From Candidatus Eiseniibacteriota bacterium (GTDB lineage: Bacteria > Arandabacterota > Arandabacteria > JAGLYR01), in assembly GCA_023132135.1 (NCBI GenBank), contig JAGLYR010000003.1, positions 1-46,073 on the forward strand: 46,073 nt of DNA, written 5' to 3'. The notes beneath the pieces are model-generated. The model made no database searches, was not told where the DNA came from, and saw only the letters and a program-made list of their open reading frames with translations. The translations under genes and the position numbers were made by a program. How positions within the stretch are numbered: position 1 is the stretch's first letter; the number at the start of each line of letters is the position of its first letter. Shown here piece by piece: positions 18,460 through 26,826 of this stretch.

Positions 18460-19259
18460 AGACACACGATTCTGAGTCGGGCGGCAGCCGTCTGTCTCGT
18501 ATCCGGGTGGTTGCGGGCAGCACATTCCTGGAATCGGTGCGCGACCGCACGCTTGCTGTTCCTGTGCTTCTGGCGGGGCTTCTCATTGGAGGGGCTTTCT
18601 TGAGTCGGACCCTGAGCCTGGGTCAGCACGGGAAGATGCTCCAGGATTTCGGATTGGCCGGCTTGTGTTTGTTCTCGAATGTCCTGGTGATTCTGGCTGT
18701 GACCACCTCGCTGTCAAGGAGTGTGGAACAGGGGACCCTGCTTCCTATGCTGGCCAAGCCGCTGAGGCGGGGGGAGCTTCTCCTCGGGCAGTATGGCGGT
18801 GTTCTGGGAGTAGTGCTGGTTAGTGCTCTGGCTATCATGGGGGCCCTCTGTCTGGGACTTGTACTCGTGGGAACCCCGGTCTCGGGCGGGCTCCTGTTGG
18901 CGGCCGGCCTGACGATGGTCGAGGTCATGGTTGTCGGGGCGCTGGCTGTTTTCTTTTCCGCCGTGAGTTCGCCGGTCCTGGCGACGGTTTTCGCCGGGTT
19001 CGCCATGCTCATCGGGCACACAACGGCGGACGTAAGGGAACTGGGGGTACACATCGGGGGACGGGCGGCGCGGGCCATCGGAGAGGTTCTCTACTACGCG
19101 CTGCCGAATCTGGAGATCTTCGATGTTCGAGCGGCTGCCGTCCACCGCTATCCCATCTCTCTGGAATACGTGGGGTTCGCCGTTCTCTACGGTGTGCTCT
19201 ACGCGACCGTGGTGCTCTTCGCAGCCAGCTGGGTCTTCGAACGGAGGGACCTGAGTTAG
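18456..19259 (+). CDS. ABC transporter permease, PilI-like by position
   Basis: A 267-residue ABC-2 type membrane protein with about six hydrophobic segments (VPVLLAGLLIGGAF, LCLFSNVLVILAVTT, VLGVVLVSALAIMGALCLG, AGLTMVEVMVVGALAVFF, a weaker middle one and a last one before the C-terminus). It has the ABC-2 family pattern VEQGTLLPMLAKPLRRGELLLGQY after the second segment. The ATG is in an ATGA overlap with the ATPase stop, so the two form one transporter. Its TAG stop forms the base of a long hairpin (19259-19304). The substrate is unknown; the locus suggests a pilus-linked function. Confidence 0.82.
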   Translation: MKTHDSESGGSRLSRIRVVAGSTFLESVRDRTLAVPVLLAGLLIGGAFLSRTLSLGQHGKMLQDFGLAGLCLFSNVLVILAVTTSLSRSVEQGTLLPMLAKPLRRGELLLGQYGGVLGVVLVSALAIMGALCLGLVLVGTPVSGGLLLAAGLTMVEVMVVGALAVFFSAVSSPVLATVFAGFAMLIGHTTADVRELGVHIGGRAARAIGEVLYYALPNLEIFDVRAAAVHRYPISLEYVGFAVLYGVLYATVVLFAASWVFERRDLS

Positions 19260-19304
19260 CCTGGACTATGCACAAATCCGGGAGGATTTGTACACAGTCC
19301 AGGC
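19259..19304 (+). terminator. 21-bp hairpin at the end of the ABC permease gene
   Basis: Bases 19259-19279 pair with 19284-19304 (CCTGGAC...GTCCAGG at the base, ACAAATCC with GGATTTGT at the top) with two mismatches and a GGGA tetraloop. The stem starts at the last base of the TAG stop. No T-run follows, so it is not a textbook intrinsic terminator. It may stabilise the upstream mRNA 3' end, or end transcription with another factor. Confidence 0.6.
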
Positions 19305-19305
19305 A

Positions 19306-19337
19306 GAGCAATGGAGCAATGGAACAATCGATCAATA
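19306..19337 (+). repeat. Degenerate 8-bp tandem repeat (four units)
   Basis: GAGCAATG, GAGCAATG, GAACAATC, GATCAATA follow one another from 19306 to 19337, between the hairpin at 19259-19304 and the TPR gene. Units 1 and 2 each carry an ATG. Because 8 is not a multiple of 3, these ATGs lie in different frames, and the first (19311) is in frame with the TPR gene. Copy-number change here would alter which upstream start is in frame. Confidence 0.7.
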
Positions 19338-19370
19338 GAGTCAGGAGAAAGGCATGGGGGGAAAGGCCGC

Positions 19371-20420
19371 GTGAATCGGAGGCGTAGTCGCTTGAGCCGC
19401 GTCGTGCGTGCGTGCGTGCTGCTCGTGCTGATAGCCGTTCTTCTGGTTGTGGAACGGCACACGTTGGGCGAGAGGCATGCATTCCGCCTCGCCGCGGGGT
19501 GGTCGCCTGTGCTGACGGGGAGCACCCTGCGAAGGCTGTCCTTCGGATATGACCAGGTTGCGGCTGATGTGATGTGGATCAGAGGTCTCCAGTACTATGG
19601 CAAGCAGCGGCTCTCGAGATCGCCCATGCCGAGGCTGGCCGAGTATCTCGATGCAGCGGTGGCCCTGGACCCCCATTTCATAGCAGCCTACATCTTCGGC
19701 GGAATCGTTCTGGCTCAGGATCTGAACCAGGGCGATGCCGCAGTGGATCTGCTCCTGCGCGGAATAGCGGCCAACCCGAAGAGCTGGGAACTGCCTTTCG
19801 AGCTGGGGTTCCTTCTCTACATAACTCTCGACGATCCCTATCGCGGGGGGAAGTACTTCGAGGTGGCCGTCACTCGGGAGGGATGCCCGGCAATGGCGCG
19901 TCGCCTTGCCGCAGGAGCCTATGCCAAGAGCGGGAGCCGGAGTGATGTCCGGAAGGTGTGCGAAGAAATCATGGAGATGTCGGACAATGAGGGCATGATG
20001 GAGTTCGCCAGGCGCGCGCTGGCGAAGATCCGGATGGAGGAGAATCTGGAGTACCTGCAAATGGGAATCGCGGGATTCCGGGAACGGGTGGGAACATGGC
20101 CCCCGGATCTGGAGTCGCTGGTGGGGTGCGGCGATCTGACCGGGATTCCATCAGAACCGGAGGGAGGGTTCTACGCCTACCGCCCGGAGACGGGGGAGGT
20201 GGGGAGCTCACTCCAGATCCAGCTGGCCCTCGATCGGCATTTCCGGGAACTGGAGGATGCCATAGCGCGCTACAAGGCGGAGAGGGGCCGTGTCCCTACC
20301 GGCCTCGAGGAGCTGGTGGTGGAGGGTTTCGTGGGCGAACTGCAGACGATTTTCGGATACCGTTTTGCATACGACCCATCCAGCGGCCGGATCTGGGCCA
20401 TGGATGCGTGGAGAACCTGA
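19371..20420 (+). CDS. Membrane-anchored TPR-like protein of the pilus locus
   Basis: About 349 residues: one N-terminal membrane segment (VVRACVLLVLIAVLLVVE), then helical TPR-like repeats (YLDAAVALDPHFIAAYIFGG, LLLRGIAANPKSWELPFELGF and onward to about residue 220). The C-terminal region contains two similar blocks (YLQMGIAGFRERVGTWPPDLESLV and LEDAIARYKAERGRVPTGLEELV), an internal duplication. No enzymatic motif is seen. The frame extends back to ATG 19311 inside an 8-bp tandem repeat, but GTG 19371, after a G-rich GGGGGGAAAGG, gives the better N-terminus. It lies between the ABC pair and pilD, so a scaffold role in pilus assembly is plausible. Confidence 0.75.
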   Translation: MNRRRSRLSRVVRACVLLVLIAVLLVVERHTLGERHAFRLAAGWSPVLTGSTLRRLSFGYDQVAADVMWIRGLQYYGKQRLSRSPMPRLAEYLDAAVALDPHFIAAYIFGGIVLAQDLNQGDAAVDLLLRGIAANPKSWELPFELGFLLYITLDDPYRGGKYFEVAVTREGCPAMARRLAAGAYAKSGSRSDVRKVCEEIMEMSDNEGMMEFARRALAKIRMEENLEYLQMGIAGFRERVGTWPPDLESLVGCGDLTGIPSEPEGGFYAYRPETGEVGSSLQIQLALDRHFRELEDAIARYKAERGRVPTGLEELVVEGFVGELQTIFGYRFAYDPSSGRIWAMDAWRT

Positions 20421-20421
20421 G

Positions 20422-21186
20422 ATGATGATGGTGTTGGTGTCCGTGTTCGGACTGATCGTGGGGAGTTTCCTCAATGTGTGCATCTACCGGATTCCCAGGA
20501 AGCTCTCCATCGTCCGGCCGGGATCGGCCTGTCCGGAATGCGGGCATCCGGTCCGGTGGTACGACAACCTGCCGGTGCTGAGCTACCTGTGGCTGCGGGG
20601 ACGCTGCCGGGACTGCGATGAGCGAATTACTCTCCGGTATCCGCTGGTGGAACTGATTACCGGACTGGGATTCCTTGCTGTGTTCCGGGTAGCGCCTGAT
20701 CTCATCTCCGGTCTGGTGGGTTGCGCGTTTGTCGCTCTCCTCGTTGTGGTGGCGTTGGTTGATCTGGACCACCGTATCATTCCGAACAGTATCGTGTTGT
20801 TTGGGACCCTCGTCGGTCTGGCCGCCGCCATGGCGGTGTCGCCGGGACTGGGAGGAGCGGTGTTGGGCGCTCTGGCCGGGGGAGGCGCACTGCTGGGCGT
20901 GGCCTGGCTCTACCGCCTGACGACAGGGGTCGAGGGCATGGGTGCAGGAGACATCAAACTGATGGGCATGGTCGGGCTCTTCGTGGGTTGGCAGGGAGCT
21001 CTGTTGACCATTTTCCTCGGCGCTCTGGCGGGGACCATCGTAGGGTTGGGGATCGTGGCGTTCCGGGGCGGGAATCGGCGTACAGCCGTTCCCTTCGGAA
21101 CTTTCCTGGCGCCGGCCGCAGTGGCGGTATGGCTTGCAGGCGAGCAGGTGCTCCAGTGGTACGCTCTGGCCCTCAACGGAGGCTAG
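20422..21186 (+). CDS. pilD: Prepilin peptidase / N-methyltransferase PilD
   Basis: Inner-membrane aspartyl protease that cleaves prepilin leaders and N-methylates the new first residue. About 254 residues. It has the cytoplasmic zinc loop with two cysteine pairs (CPECG and CRDCD), FLNVCIYRIPR near the N-terminus, and the two catalytic aspartates in VDLDHRIIP and MGAGDIKLMG (the GxGD motif). Eight or so membrane segments are visible. Three ATGs in a row start at 20422; GGAG at 20410-20413 supports the first. It would process the four prepilins encoded from 22882. Confidence 0.95.
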   Translation: MMMVLVSVFGLIVGSFLNVCIYRIPRKLSIVRPGSACPECGHPVRWYDNLPVLSYLWLRGRCRDCDERITLRYPLVELITGLGFLAVFRVAPDLISGLVGCAFVALLVVVALVDLDHRIIPNSIVLFGTLVGLAAAMAVSPGLGGAVLGALAGGGALLGVAWLYRLTTGVEGMGAGDIKLMGMVGLFVGWQGALLTIFLGALAGTIVGLGIVAFRGGNRRTAVPFGTFLAPAAVAVWLAGEQVLQWYALALNGG

Positions 21187-21198
21187 AAGGGGAACGCG

Positions 21199-22578
21199 TT
21201 GGTCCGGGAGAAGAACGCAAACATCCTGGTGGTCGATGACGCCGAAGACGTGTTGTCGGTCATATCCGACTTGCTCCGTCTCAACGGGTACCGCGTGACG
21301 GAAGCGTCCAGCGGAGAGGCAGCTCTTACGGAGCTGTCGCGCGGGCACTTCGACGTCGTTCTGACGGACCTGGAAATGCCTGTGGTCAGCGGCATGAATG
21401 TCCTGGCCGCTGCAAGACGCCAGGATCCGGAGATGCCCGTTGTTATGGTGACGGCCTACAGTACGATCGAACGGGCCGTGCAGGCAATGCGGGAGGGCGC
21501 CTTCGATTTTATCCCGAAGCCGGTCCGATCCGAGGACTTGCTGGGAGTGGTCGAGCGAGCCCGCGACAGAAGCGCGTCGGCGGAGGAAATGTCCGGGAGC
21601 GGCCTGCGCAAAGGGTTCCGGGGCGAACCTTTCTGTGTCTGCGTCTCCCCGGCGATGCGGCGAGTCATGGAAGAAGTGGATCGGGTGGCCTCGAGCGACG
21701 CGACGGTCCTGCTGCTGGGCGAAAGTGGAACAGGCAAGGAGATGGTGTCGCGGACTATTCATACCAGGAGTCCCCGCCACGAGGCGCCCCTGGTCGTGAT
21801 CAACTGCGCGGCCATCCCCGGTGAGCTGATGGAGAATGAGCTCTTTGGATCGGAGAGGGGCGCCTTCACGGGCGCGGCGCAGCGAAAGCAAGGCAAGTTC
21901 GAGATGGCGGAGGGCGGGACAATTGTCCTGGACGAAATCGGGGAGCTGAATCTCAGTTTGCAGGCGAAGCTGCTGCGCGTGCTGGAGGAGAAAGAATTCG
22001 AAAGACTGGGGGGCACAAAGACGATTCCCCTGGACGTTCGGGTGATAGCGGCCAGCAACCGGGACCTGGAGGTGGAGGTGGAGAACGGGCAGTTCCGGGT
22101 GGACCTCTTCTACCGGCTGAACGTTTTCCCGATTGAGCTGCCACCCCTGAGAGACCGCAAGGAGGACATTCCCGATCTGGCGCGTCACTTCGTCGCGGAG
22201 ATGGCGCGCGAACTCAGAAAGCCTGTGGAGACGATCAGTGACGAATCCATGCAGATTCTGCAGTCGCATGACTGGCCCGGGAACGTGCGGGAACTCCGCA
22301 ATGTGGTCGAGCGGTCTGTAATCCTGTGCGATGGGTCGGTGCTGCAGCCTTCCCATGTCATCATTCCTGAAAGGCAACACCCGCGGGGGAAACCGGCATT
22401 TCTGGAAGAAGGGAGTTCCCTGAAGGACGTGTCCCGGAGGGCGTCGAGCGAGGCCGAGATCGAGATGATACGGCAGGTAATGGAAGAGGTTCGCTGGAAC
22501 CGGAGAAAGGCCGCCCGGCGCTTGGGTGTTAGCTACAAAACTCTGTGGAACAAGCTCAAGGAGTACCATCTCGGCTAG
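21199..22578 (+). CDS. Second NtrC-family sigma-54 response regulator
   Basis: A 459-residue regulator with the same plan as PilR: receiver with Asp57 (VVLTDLEMP), AAA+ domain with Walker A GESGTGKE near 174, GAFTGA near 221, GTIVLDEIGEL, and a Fis-type helix-turn-helix (NRRKAARRLGVSYKTLWNKL). The start is TTG 21199, six bases after AAGGGG. It has no kinase partner beside it. It lies directly upstream of the sigma-54 promoter of the prepilin operon. It could be a local activator of that operon or be phosphorylated by PilS or a distant kinase. Confidence 0.9.
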   Translation: MVREKNANILVVDDAEDVLSVISDLLRLNGYRVTEASSGEAALTELSRGHFDVVLTDLEMPVVSGMNVLAAARRQDPEMPVVMVTAYSTIERAVQAMREGAFDFIPKPVRSEDLLGVVERARDRSASAEEMSGSGLRKGFRGEPFCVCVSPAMRRVMEEVDRVASSDATVLLLGESGTGKEMVSRTIHTRSPRHEAPLVVINCAAIPGELMENELFGSERGAFTGAAQRKQGKFEMAEGGTIVLDEIGELNLSLQAKLLRVLEEKEFERLGGTKTIPLDVRVIAASNRDLEVEVENGQFRVDLFYRLNVFPIELPPLRDRKEDIPDLARHFVAEMARELRKPVETISDESMQILQSHDWPGNVRELRNVVERSVILCDGSVLQPSHVIIPERQHPRGKPAFLEEGSSLKDVSRRASSEAEIEMIRQVMEEVRWNRRKAARRLGVSYKTLWNKLKEYHLG

Positions 22579-22596
22579 CCTGAATAACCCAGGCTA
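22576..22596 (+). terminator. Short hairpin formed by the stop codon of the NtrC-type gene
   Basis: TAGCCTG (22576-22582) and CAGGCTA (22590-22596) are perfect 7-bp arms around AATAACC. The left arm begins with the TAG stop codon itself. No T-run follows. It marks the boundary before the separately promoted prepilin operon. Function as a transcript end is inference. Confidence 0.4.
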
Positions 22597-22761
22597 TGAC
22601 CCAGGCAATTGATGGATGATGTCAGCATTGCAGTCTCGGAGCACGTAGCACGGAGCACTGGTTCCGAACCTTCGACCCGACACGGTGTTGCCGAGGAGTG
22701 GCAATCGGTTACACGGGGAGGATTGCGCGGAACGGGAGGGATGCGTCGGAATGCACCGGAA

Positions 22762-22800
22762 AGCCCGCGGGATCCACATGGAATGTGGGTCCCGCAGGCT
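22762..22800. repeat. 39-bp inverted repeat just upstream of the prepilin promoter
   Basis: Left arm 22762-22779 and right arm 22783-22800 are 18 bp each with a GGA loop and two mismatches, so a strong stem is possible in RNA or DNA. It ends 10 bp before the -24 element at 22810. It could end read-through from the regulator gene, or be a protein-binding palindrome. The rest of the 303-bp gap 22579-22881 shows no convincing gene; a short open frame at 22609-22866 has no ribosome site or family resemblance. A smaller palindrome TTGCC-N7-GGCAA lies at 22688-22704. Confidence 0.6.
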
Positions 22801-22809
22801 TTGGAACTG

Positions 22810-22825
22810 TGGCACAGGACCTGCG
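22810..22825 (+). promoter_or_regulatory. Sigma-54 (-24/-12) promoter of the prepilin operon
   Basis: TGGCAC (22810-22815), five bases, CTGC (22821-22824) matches TGGCAC-N5-TTGC in all but one base. GG and GC are 12 bp apart. Transcription should start near 22837, about 45 nt before the first prepilin gene. It lies in a 303-bp gap that is ample for upstream activator sites. Confidence 0.72.
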
Positions 22826-22881
22826 ACGTACAAGGGCAGAAGGCCGTCTGGCTCAGGAGTCAGTAGAGGGAGAGCAGGACG

Positions 22882-23376
22882 ATGAAAGCGTATAGCATCA
22901 ACCGGAAGCGTGAAGGCGGATTCTCATTGATCGAGCTCATGGTTGTCATCGCCATGATCGGCGTCCTGCTCGGCTGCAGCTTTGTATCTCTCCGCCACGG
23001 GATGCCGGGACACGGGCTTCGGGCAGCGTCAACCGATCTGGCCTCGGAGCTTCGATTGTCACGCCAGAAGGCGATCACGGAGAATAACAACTACACCGTC
23101 ACGTTTGATACGGGCACGCAGTCGTACTCGATCTGGGACGACGATGGCAGCGACGGATACCACTCGGCAGAGGAAGAGGTCCGGGTTATTGCTCTGGCCG
23201 AGGGGGTTGTTTTTGGGACGGTGAACATCGGGGCATCCAACGTGCTGACGTTCCGGGCGAACGGGAGTGCGAGTAGCGGCGGGTATGTTGAATTGCGCAA
23301 CAACTCCAGCGTTGCTCGGCGCGTGAGCATTACAAGGTCTACGGGCACTATCACCGAGAGCAGGGTGGACGGCTAG
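22882..23376 (+). CDS. FimU/GspH-type minor prepilin
   Basis: A 164-residue prepilin with a class III leader: REGG cut before Phe14, then FSLIELMVVIAMIGVLLG with the required Glu at mature position 5. The body has the GspH/FimT pattern (ASELRLSRQKAITENNNYTVTFD, then a beta-rich end with SVARRVSITRSTGTI). Such proteins prime pilus assembly as part of the tip complex. It is first in the operon fimU-V-W-X-like. It could in principle be a major pilin, but its GspH-type body argues against that. Confidence 0.88.
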   Translation: MKAYSINRKREGGFSLIELMVVIAMIGVLLGCSFVSLRHGMPGHGLRAASTDLASELRLSRQKAITENNNYTVTFDTGTQSYSIWDDDGSDGYHSAEEEVRVIALAEGVVFGTVNIGASNVLTFRANGSASSGGYVELRNNSSVARRVSITRSTGTITESRVDG

Positions 23377-23405
23377 ACTCGGTGGCATTCGGAGGAGCGT
23401 CGAAC

Positions 23406-23801
23406 ATGTCCGGGTTCTGGAATCGAGCCAGCGTATTCGTGAAGGGTACCGTCGGGTTCAGCGTGATCGAGATCATGGTGGCCGTCGTGATCTTCAGCAT
23501 CGGTGTGCTCGGGCTGGGTGCTCTGTTCCCCTTGGCGATTCGCAATGTCAACCAGAGTGCCATGATGACCCGGGCGACGCAGTACTCGAAATCGAAGATG
23601 GAAGATCTTATGGATGCGGGTGCGCAGCGCGTTGTTTCTGGAGCGGACACACTGAACGGGGGGTTTTACCGGTCGTGGCACGTGGCGCCGGACAGTTTGA
23701 CCGAAGGGCTGACTACACTCCGTGTGACGGTACTCTGGACGAGCGGAGGGACCGACAGGCGGGTCAACCTGAGCAGTACGATCGTGGACATGACCAAGTA
23801 A
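23406..23801 (+). CDS. PilV-like minor prepilin
   Basis: A 131-residue prepilin. Leader ends TVG, cleavage before Phe18, then FSVIEIMVAVVIFSIGVLGLGALFP with Glu at mature position 5. The segment after the helix (QSAMMTRATQYSKSKMEDLMD) is the common PilV/GspI pattern. The frame opens at GTG 23382, but GGAGG (23391-23395) lies 10 bp before ATG 23406, which is taken as the start. It follows the FimU-like gene by 29 bp. It is expected in the minor-pilin tip complex. Confidence 0.87.
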   Translation: MSGFWNRASVFVKGTVGFSVIEIMVAVVIFSIGVLGLGALFPLAIRNVNQSAMMTRATQYSKSKMEDLMDAGAQRVVSGADTLNGGFYRSWHVAPDSLTEGLTTLRVTVLWTSGGTDRRVNLSSTIVDMTK

Positions 23802-23816
23802 AGGAAGGCGATCCGC

Positions 23817-26801
23817 ATGTGTGCGCAGAACTCATCATCGAAGCGTCTGTTGAAGATCGGTAGCGAATCGGGGTTTTCGCTGATGGAAACCATCGTGGCA
23901 GTCACGCTACTGGGGATTGTGGCTCTGGCGTTCTACCAGACGTACAACGAGAGTCAGCGGCACCTGGTCCGAGGCCAAGCGGTGATGGATATGCAACAGA
24001 ATACGCGGATCGCTCTCGAGACGATCGCGGCCGAGCTGCGCTCTGCCCAGACGATCCATTCTCTCCAGTCCGATCGCATCACGTTCGTCTCGGATCTTTT
24101 CACACCCGGGCAGACCCGCGATATCCGCCTGGACACCGAGGATGTCGATCAGGACGGGAATCGGAGCGAGCTGCTGCTTACCCGTGAGCCCATGGACGAC
24201 GGAACGCCGGGAACCCAGACGGACGAGATTGCGAGCTCAATCGGATCGGTCCAGCTGCGCTATCTGACTTCGCTGGACGGCACGGTCGAAGCGCAGTCCG
24301 TCGACCAGATCCGGCGTGTCGAGATTACGGTTACCGGGATGCTGTCCGAATCGTATGGAGACTCGACACGAATCAGCTTTCTGACCACGGTACGGCCCCG
24401 GAACCTTAGGCTACCGGACCCGCCGGATCCGGATGCCGAGGCACCGGCAGCTCCAACAGGCGTGGAGCTCACACCCTCCTGCGGTGTGCTCGATATCACG
24501 TGGGAAGCCAATACGGAAGATGATCTCGGTGGGTACCGGGTCTCTTACAAAACCGGCGCCAGTGGAGCTCCGTACGACGGCATGGGTGCGATCCAGGGAT
24601 CGTCACCGATCTATGTGGCCACCGAGACGTTCCTCCAGCTTACAGGACTTGATCCATCGGAAGCTTACTACGTCGTCGTGACTGCGGTGGACGTGTCCGG
24701 CAACGAGAGTGGCTATTCTATCGAGCGAGTGGCGGTTCCCTATGACAACGCCCCTCCGCCGGTGCCGACGGGGGTTGCGGTCGAGGTGGGTGCCGACGAC
24801 GCGCTGGTCGTTGCGTGGGATGAGAGTCCGAGTAGCGACATCGCATTCTACCGCGTGTACTACGACTCGGATGAAAGCGGCGCTCCGTACGCGTGGTGGG
24901 ATTCGACCCGGATCATCCCTGCCCGTCTCGAGAATCTGTCGACGGGAACGACCTACTACATCGTCGTGACGGCCAGCGATGCCTGTGGTAACGAGAGTGG
25001 GTTCTCCAGCGAAGTCACGGGAGTACCGACCCCGTGCTCGGAAGATCACACACCGCCTGCCGTTCCGCAGGGAATCTCGGGTATTGCGGGCGACAGCAAG
25101 GCCACGCTGAGGTGGCAGGCCAACTCAGAACCGGACCTGCACACATACCGTCTTCTGTACGCCTCTGTCCATTCCGTAGACTCGGTGGAAGTGGGCTTGG
25201 GCACGAACTACACGCTGGAAGGTCTCACGAACGAGGTGGACTACGCATTCAGCGTGGTGGCTCTGGATGCCTGCGGAAACCGGAGCGGGGAATCGGCTCC
25301 GGTGACGCTGCGGCCCGTCTCCTGCGCCGGCGATGAGGTAGCCCCGCTGCCCCCGGCGGCCGTTGCAGTGGAGGATGCACGAGCTCCCACCGGAGATCAA
25401 CTGTTGCTGTCGTGGGCACCGAGTCTGGAGGCGGACCTCGCCGGATACTTGGTCTACTGTGGCGGAGCACCCCGTTCATATGCAGATCCCATTGATGTGG
25501 GAGATGTGGTGACTCTTGTTCTGGGGGATCTGGTTCCGTGGGAGCGGTACTACGTGGCGGTCGCGGCTTACGACCGATGCGGAAACTGCAGTGGATTCTC
25601 GATCGAGGCCACCGGGGTTCCAACATTCGGTTGCGAGTGTAACCCGAACGTGGCGTTTGTAACGCCCGCGGATGGCGCCATCGTGGAGGACATCGTAGCA
25701 CTGGTGGGCACCGTGTCGCCCTGCGCAGAACAGTCGATCATCAGGCTTGAGTTCTTGGTGAATGACTTTCCGGAGCGGGCGTGGATCGAGCCTCCGTTCG
25801 AACATCCGTGGGACACACGGCGCTGGCCGGACGGGTTCTACACGCTGGTGCTTCAGGCGACGGACGATATGGGCTGCCAGGGGCAGGACACGATTCATGT
25901 TCAGATCAACAACACGGGGGCGGGGCCCGGCTGTGTACGGGTAGATATCACCGAGCCGGTGTGGGTCTCGGGAATGTTTGACGAGGAAATCAATTTCGGC
26001 TTGGTGAACACCAGTGCCGTTGAGACGTGCGAACTGGTTTCGCTCAAGACGTGGTGGACGACCCAGAATCCGGAGATGTCGGTCGCGCGGCTCCACCGGA
26101 TTGAAATCCCGCGGGGGATGGAGGTCTGGGATGCCGGTCTCGAAGTCGGGGCGGCAGTCACCAGTGGTGAGGAAGTGCTGCTGACGTCCACGGTGTCAAT
26201 TACGGGTGGGTCGGGAGAAGACGTGCGCCTTTTCTTCTGGCACCAAGATGGGGATATGAATCCCGGGGGACGCATGAACATGCCAATGGGGCAGGTCCTG
26301 GTAAGTACCCAGGGAGTGGTCCAGCCCTCGCGTCTGTGCCCAGCGGATTCCTTCTACACAGGCTGTTTGATCAACGTGGCGAACCTGACGGTGTCCACGG
26401 GCAGAACCTATCAGACGGCCTATATCACGGTGGGAGACCATTACTACATCGACCGGAACTACTACGTCCAGGGGATCCCGAGCCAGTTCGAAGATCTGCT
26501 CTGGATCATGACAGCCAATGGGGACAAGTTTGAGGGGGCGGGGTATGCCCTGGAGTTTGACGTCGACCGGCGCGTTATCCTCTACGTGGCGTACGACTCA
26601 CGAGACGTCCCGCCTCACTGGATTACCAGCGAATACACCCCTGTGGGCCTTTCCATCGATGTGTCCGATGTGGGTGCGGATGTGCTGGATCTCTGGGCCA
26701 GGGAATTCCCTGCGGGACACATCACGCTCTACGGTAACAGAGAAGCCGGCGCGGGCTCAGGAGTCAAGACTAACTACGTGGTTCTCCTGGATTGCCGGTA
26801 G
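23817..26801 (+). CDS. Giant PilW-like prepilin with fibronectin-III domains (candidate pilus-tip adhesin)
   Basis: The 994-residue protein begins with a PilW/GspJ-type prepilin module: cleavage at G19 before FSLMETIVAVTLLGIVALAF (Glu at mature position 5), then a short pilin head to about residue 200. Four FN3-like domains follow, starting near 205, 311, 407 and 503, each with a P-P-x-x-P-x-G start and an A-x-D-x-x-G-N-x-S-G near the end. An Ig-like domain (VAFVTPADGAIVEDIVALVG) starts near 605. The last 290 residues are beta-rich and end with a block (ILYVAYDSRDVPPHWITSEY, then FPAGHITLYGN) resembling ligand-binding modules of secreted enzymes. Ordinary PilW is about 200-300 residues. It may replace the absent PilY1 as an adhesin. 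Confidence 0.85.
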   Translation: MCAQNSSSKRLLKIGSESGFSLMETIVAVTLLGIVALAFYQTYNESQRHLVRGQAVMDMQQNTRIALETIAAELRSAQTIHSLQSDRITFVSDLFTPGQTRDIRLDTEDVDQDGNRSELLLTREPMDDGTPGTQTDEIASSIGSVQLRYLTSLDGTVEAQSVDQIRRVEITVTGMLSESYGDSTRISFLTTVRPRNLRLPDPPDPDAEAPAAPTGVELTPSCGVLDITWEANTEDDLGGYRVSYKTGASGAPYDGMGAIQGSSPIYVATETFLQLTGLDPSEAYYVVVTAVDVSGNESGYSIERVAVPYDNAPPPVPTGVAVEVGADDALVVAWDESPSSDIAFYRVYYDSDESGAPYAWWDSTRIIPARLENLSTGTTYYIVVTASDACGNESGFSSEVTGVPTPCSEDHTPPAVPQGISGIAGDSKATLRWQANSEPDLHTYRLLYASVHSVDSVEVGLGTNYTLEGLTNEVDYAFSVVALDACGNRSGESAPVTLRPVSCAGDEVAPLPPAAVAVEDARAPTGDQLLLSWAPSLEADLAGYLVYCGGAPRSYADPIDVGDVVTLVLGDLVPWERYYVAVAAYDRCGNCSGFSIEATGVPTFGCECNPNVAFVTPADGAIVEDIVALVGTVSPCAEQSIIRLEFLVNDFPERAWIEPPFEHPWDTRRWPDGFYTLVLQATDDMGCQGQDTIHVQINNTGAGPGCVRVDITEPVWVSGMFDEEINFGLVNTSAVETCELVSLKTWWTTQNPEMSVARLHRIEIPRGMEVWDAGLEVGAAVTSGEEVLLTSTVSITGGSGEDVRLFFWHQDGDMNPGGRMNMPMGQVLVSTQGVVQPSRLCPADSFYTGCLINVANLTVSTGRTYQTAYITVGDHYYIDRNYYVQGIPSQFEDLLWIMTANGDKFEGAGYALEFDVDRRVILYVAYDSRDVPPHWITSEYTPVGLSIDVSDVGADVLDLWAREFPAGHITLYGNREAGAGSGVKTNYVVLLDCR

Positions 26802-26826
26802 ATGGGATTACCGAGGAGGGATTAAC

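Noticed and set aside
20296-22569. 757-codon minus-strand open frame across pilD and the NtrC-type gene
   Set aside because: It spans two well-supported plus-strand genes and has no recognisable domain.
22609-22866. 85-codon plus-strand frame in the gap before the prepilins
   Set aside because: No ribosome site or homology; it includes the palindrome and the sigma-54 promoter.
23675-23695. TGGCAC in the PilV-like gene
   Set aside because: No TTGC at the proper distance; coding.
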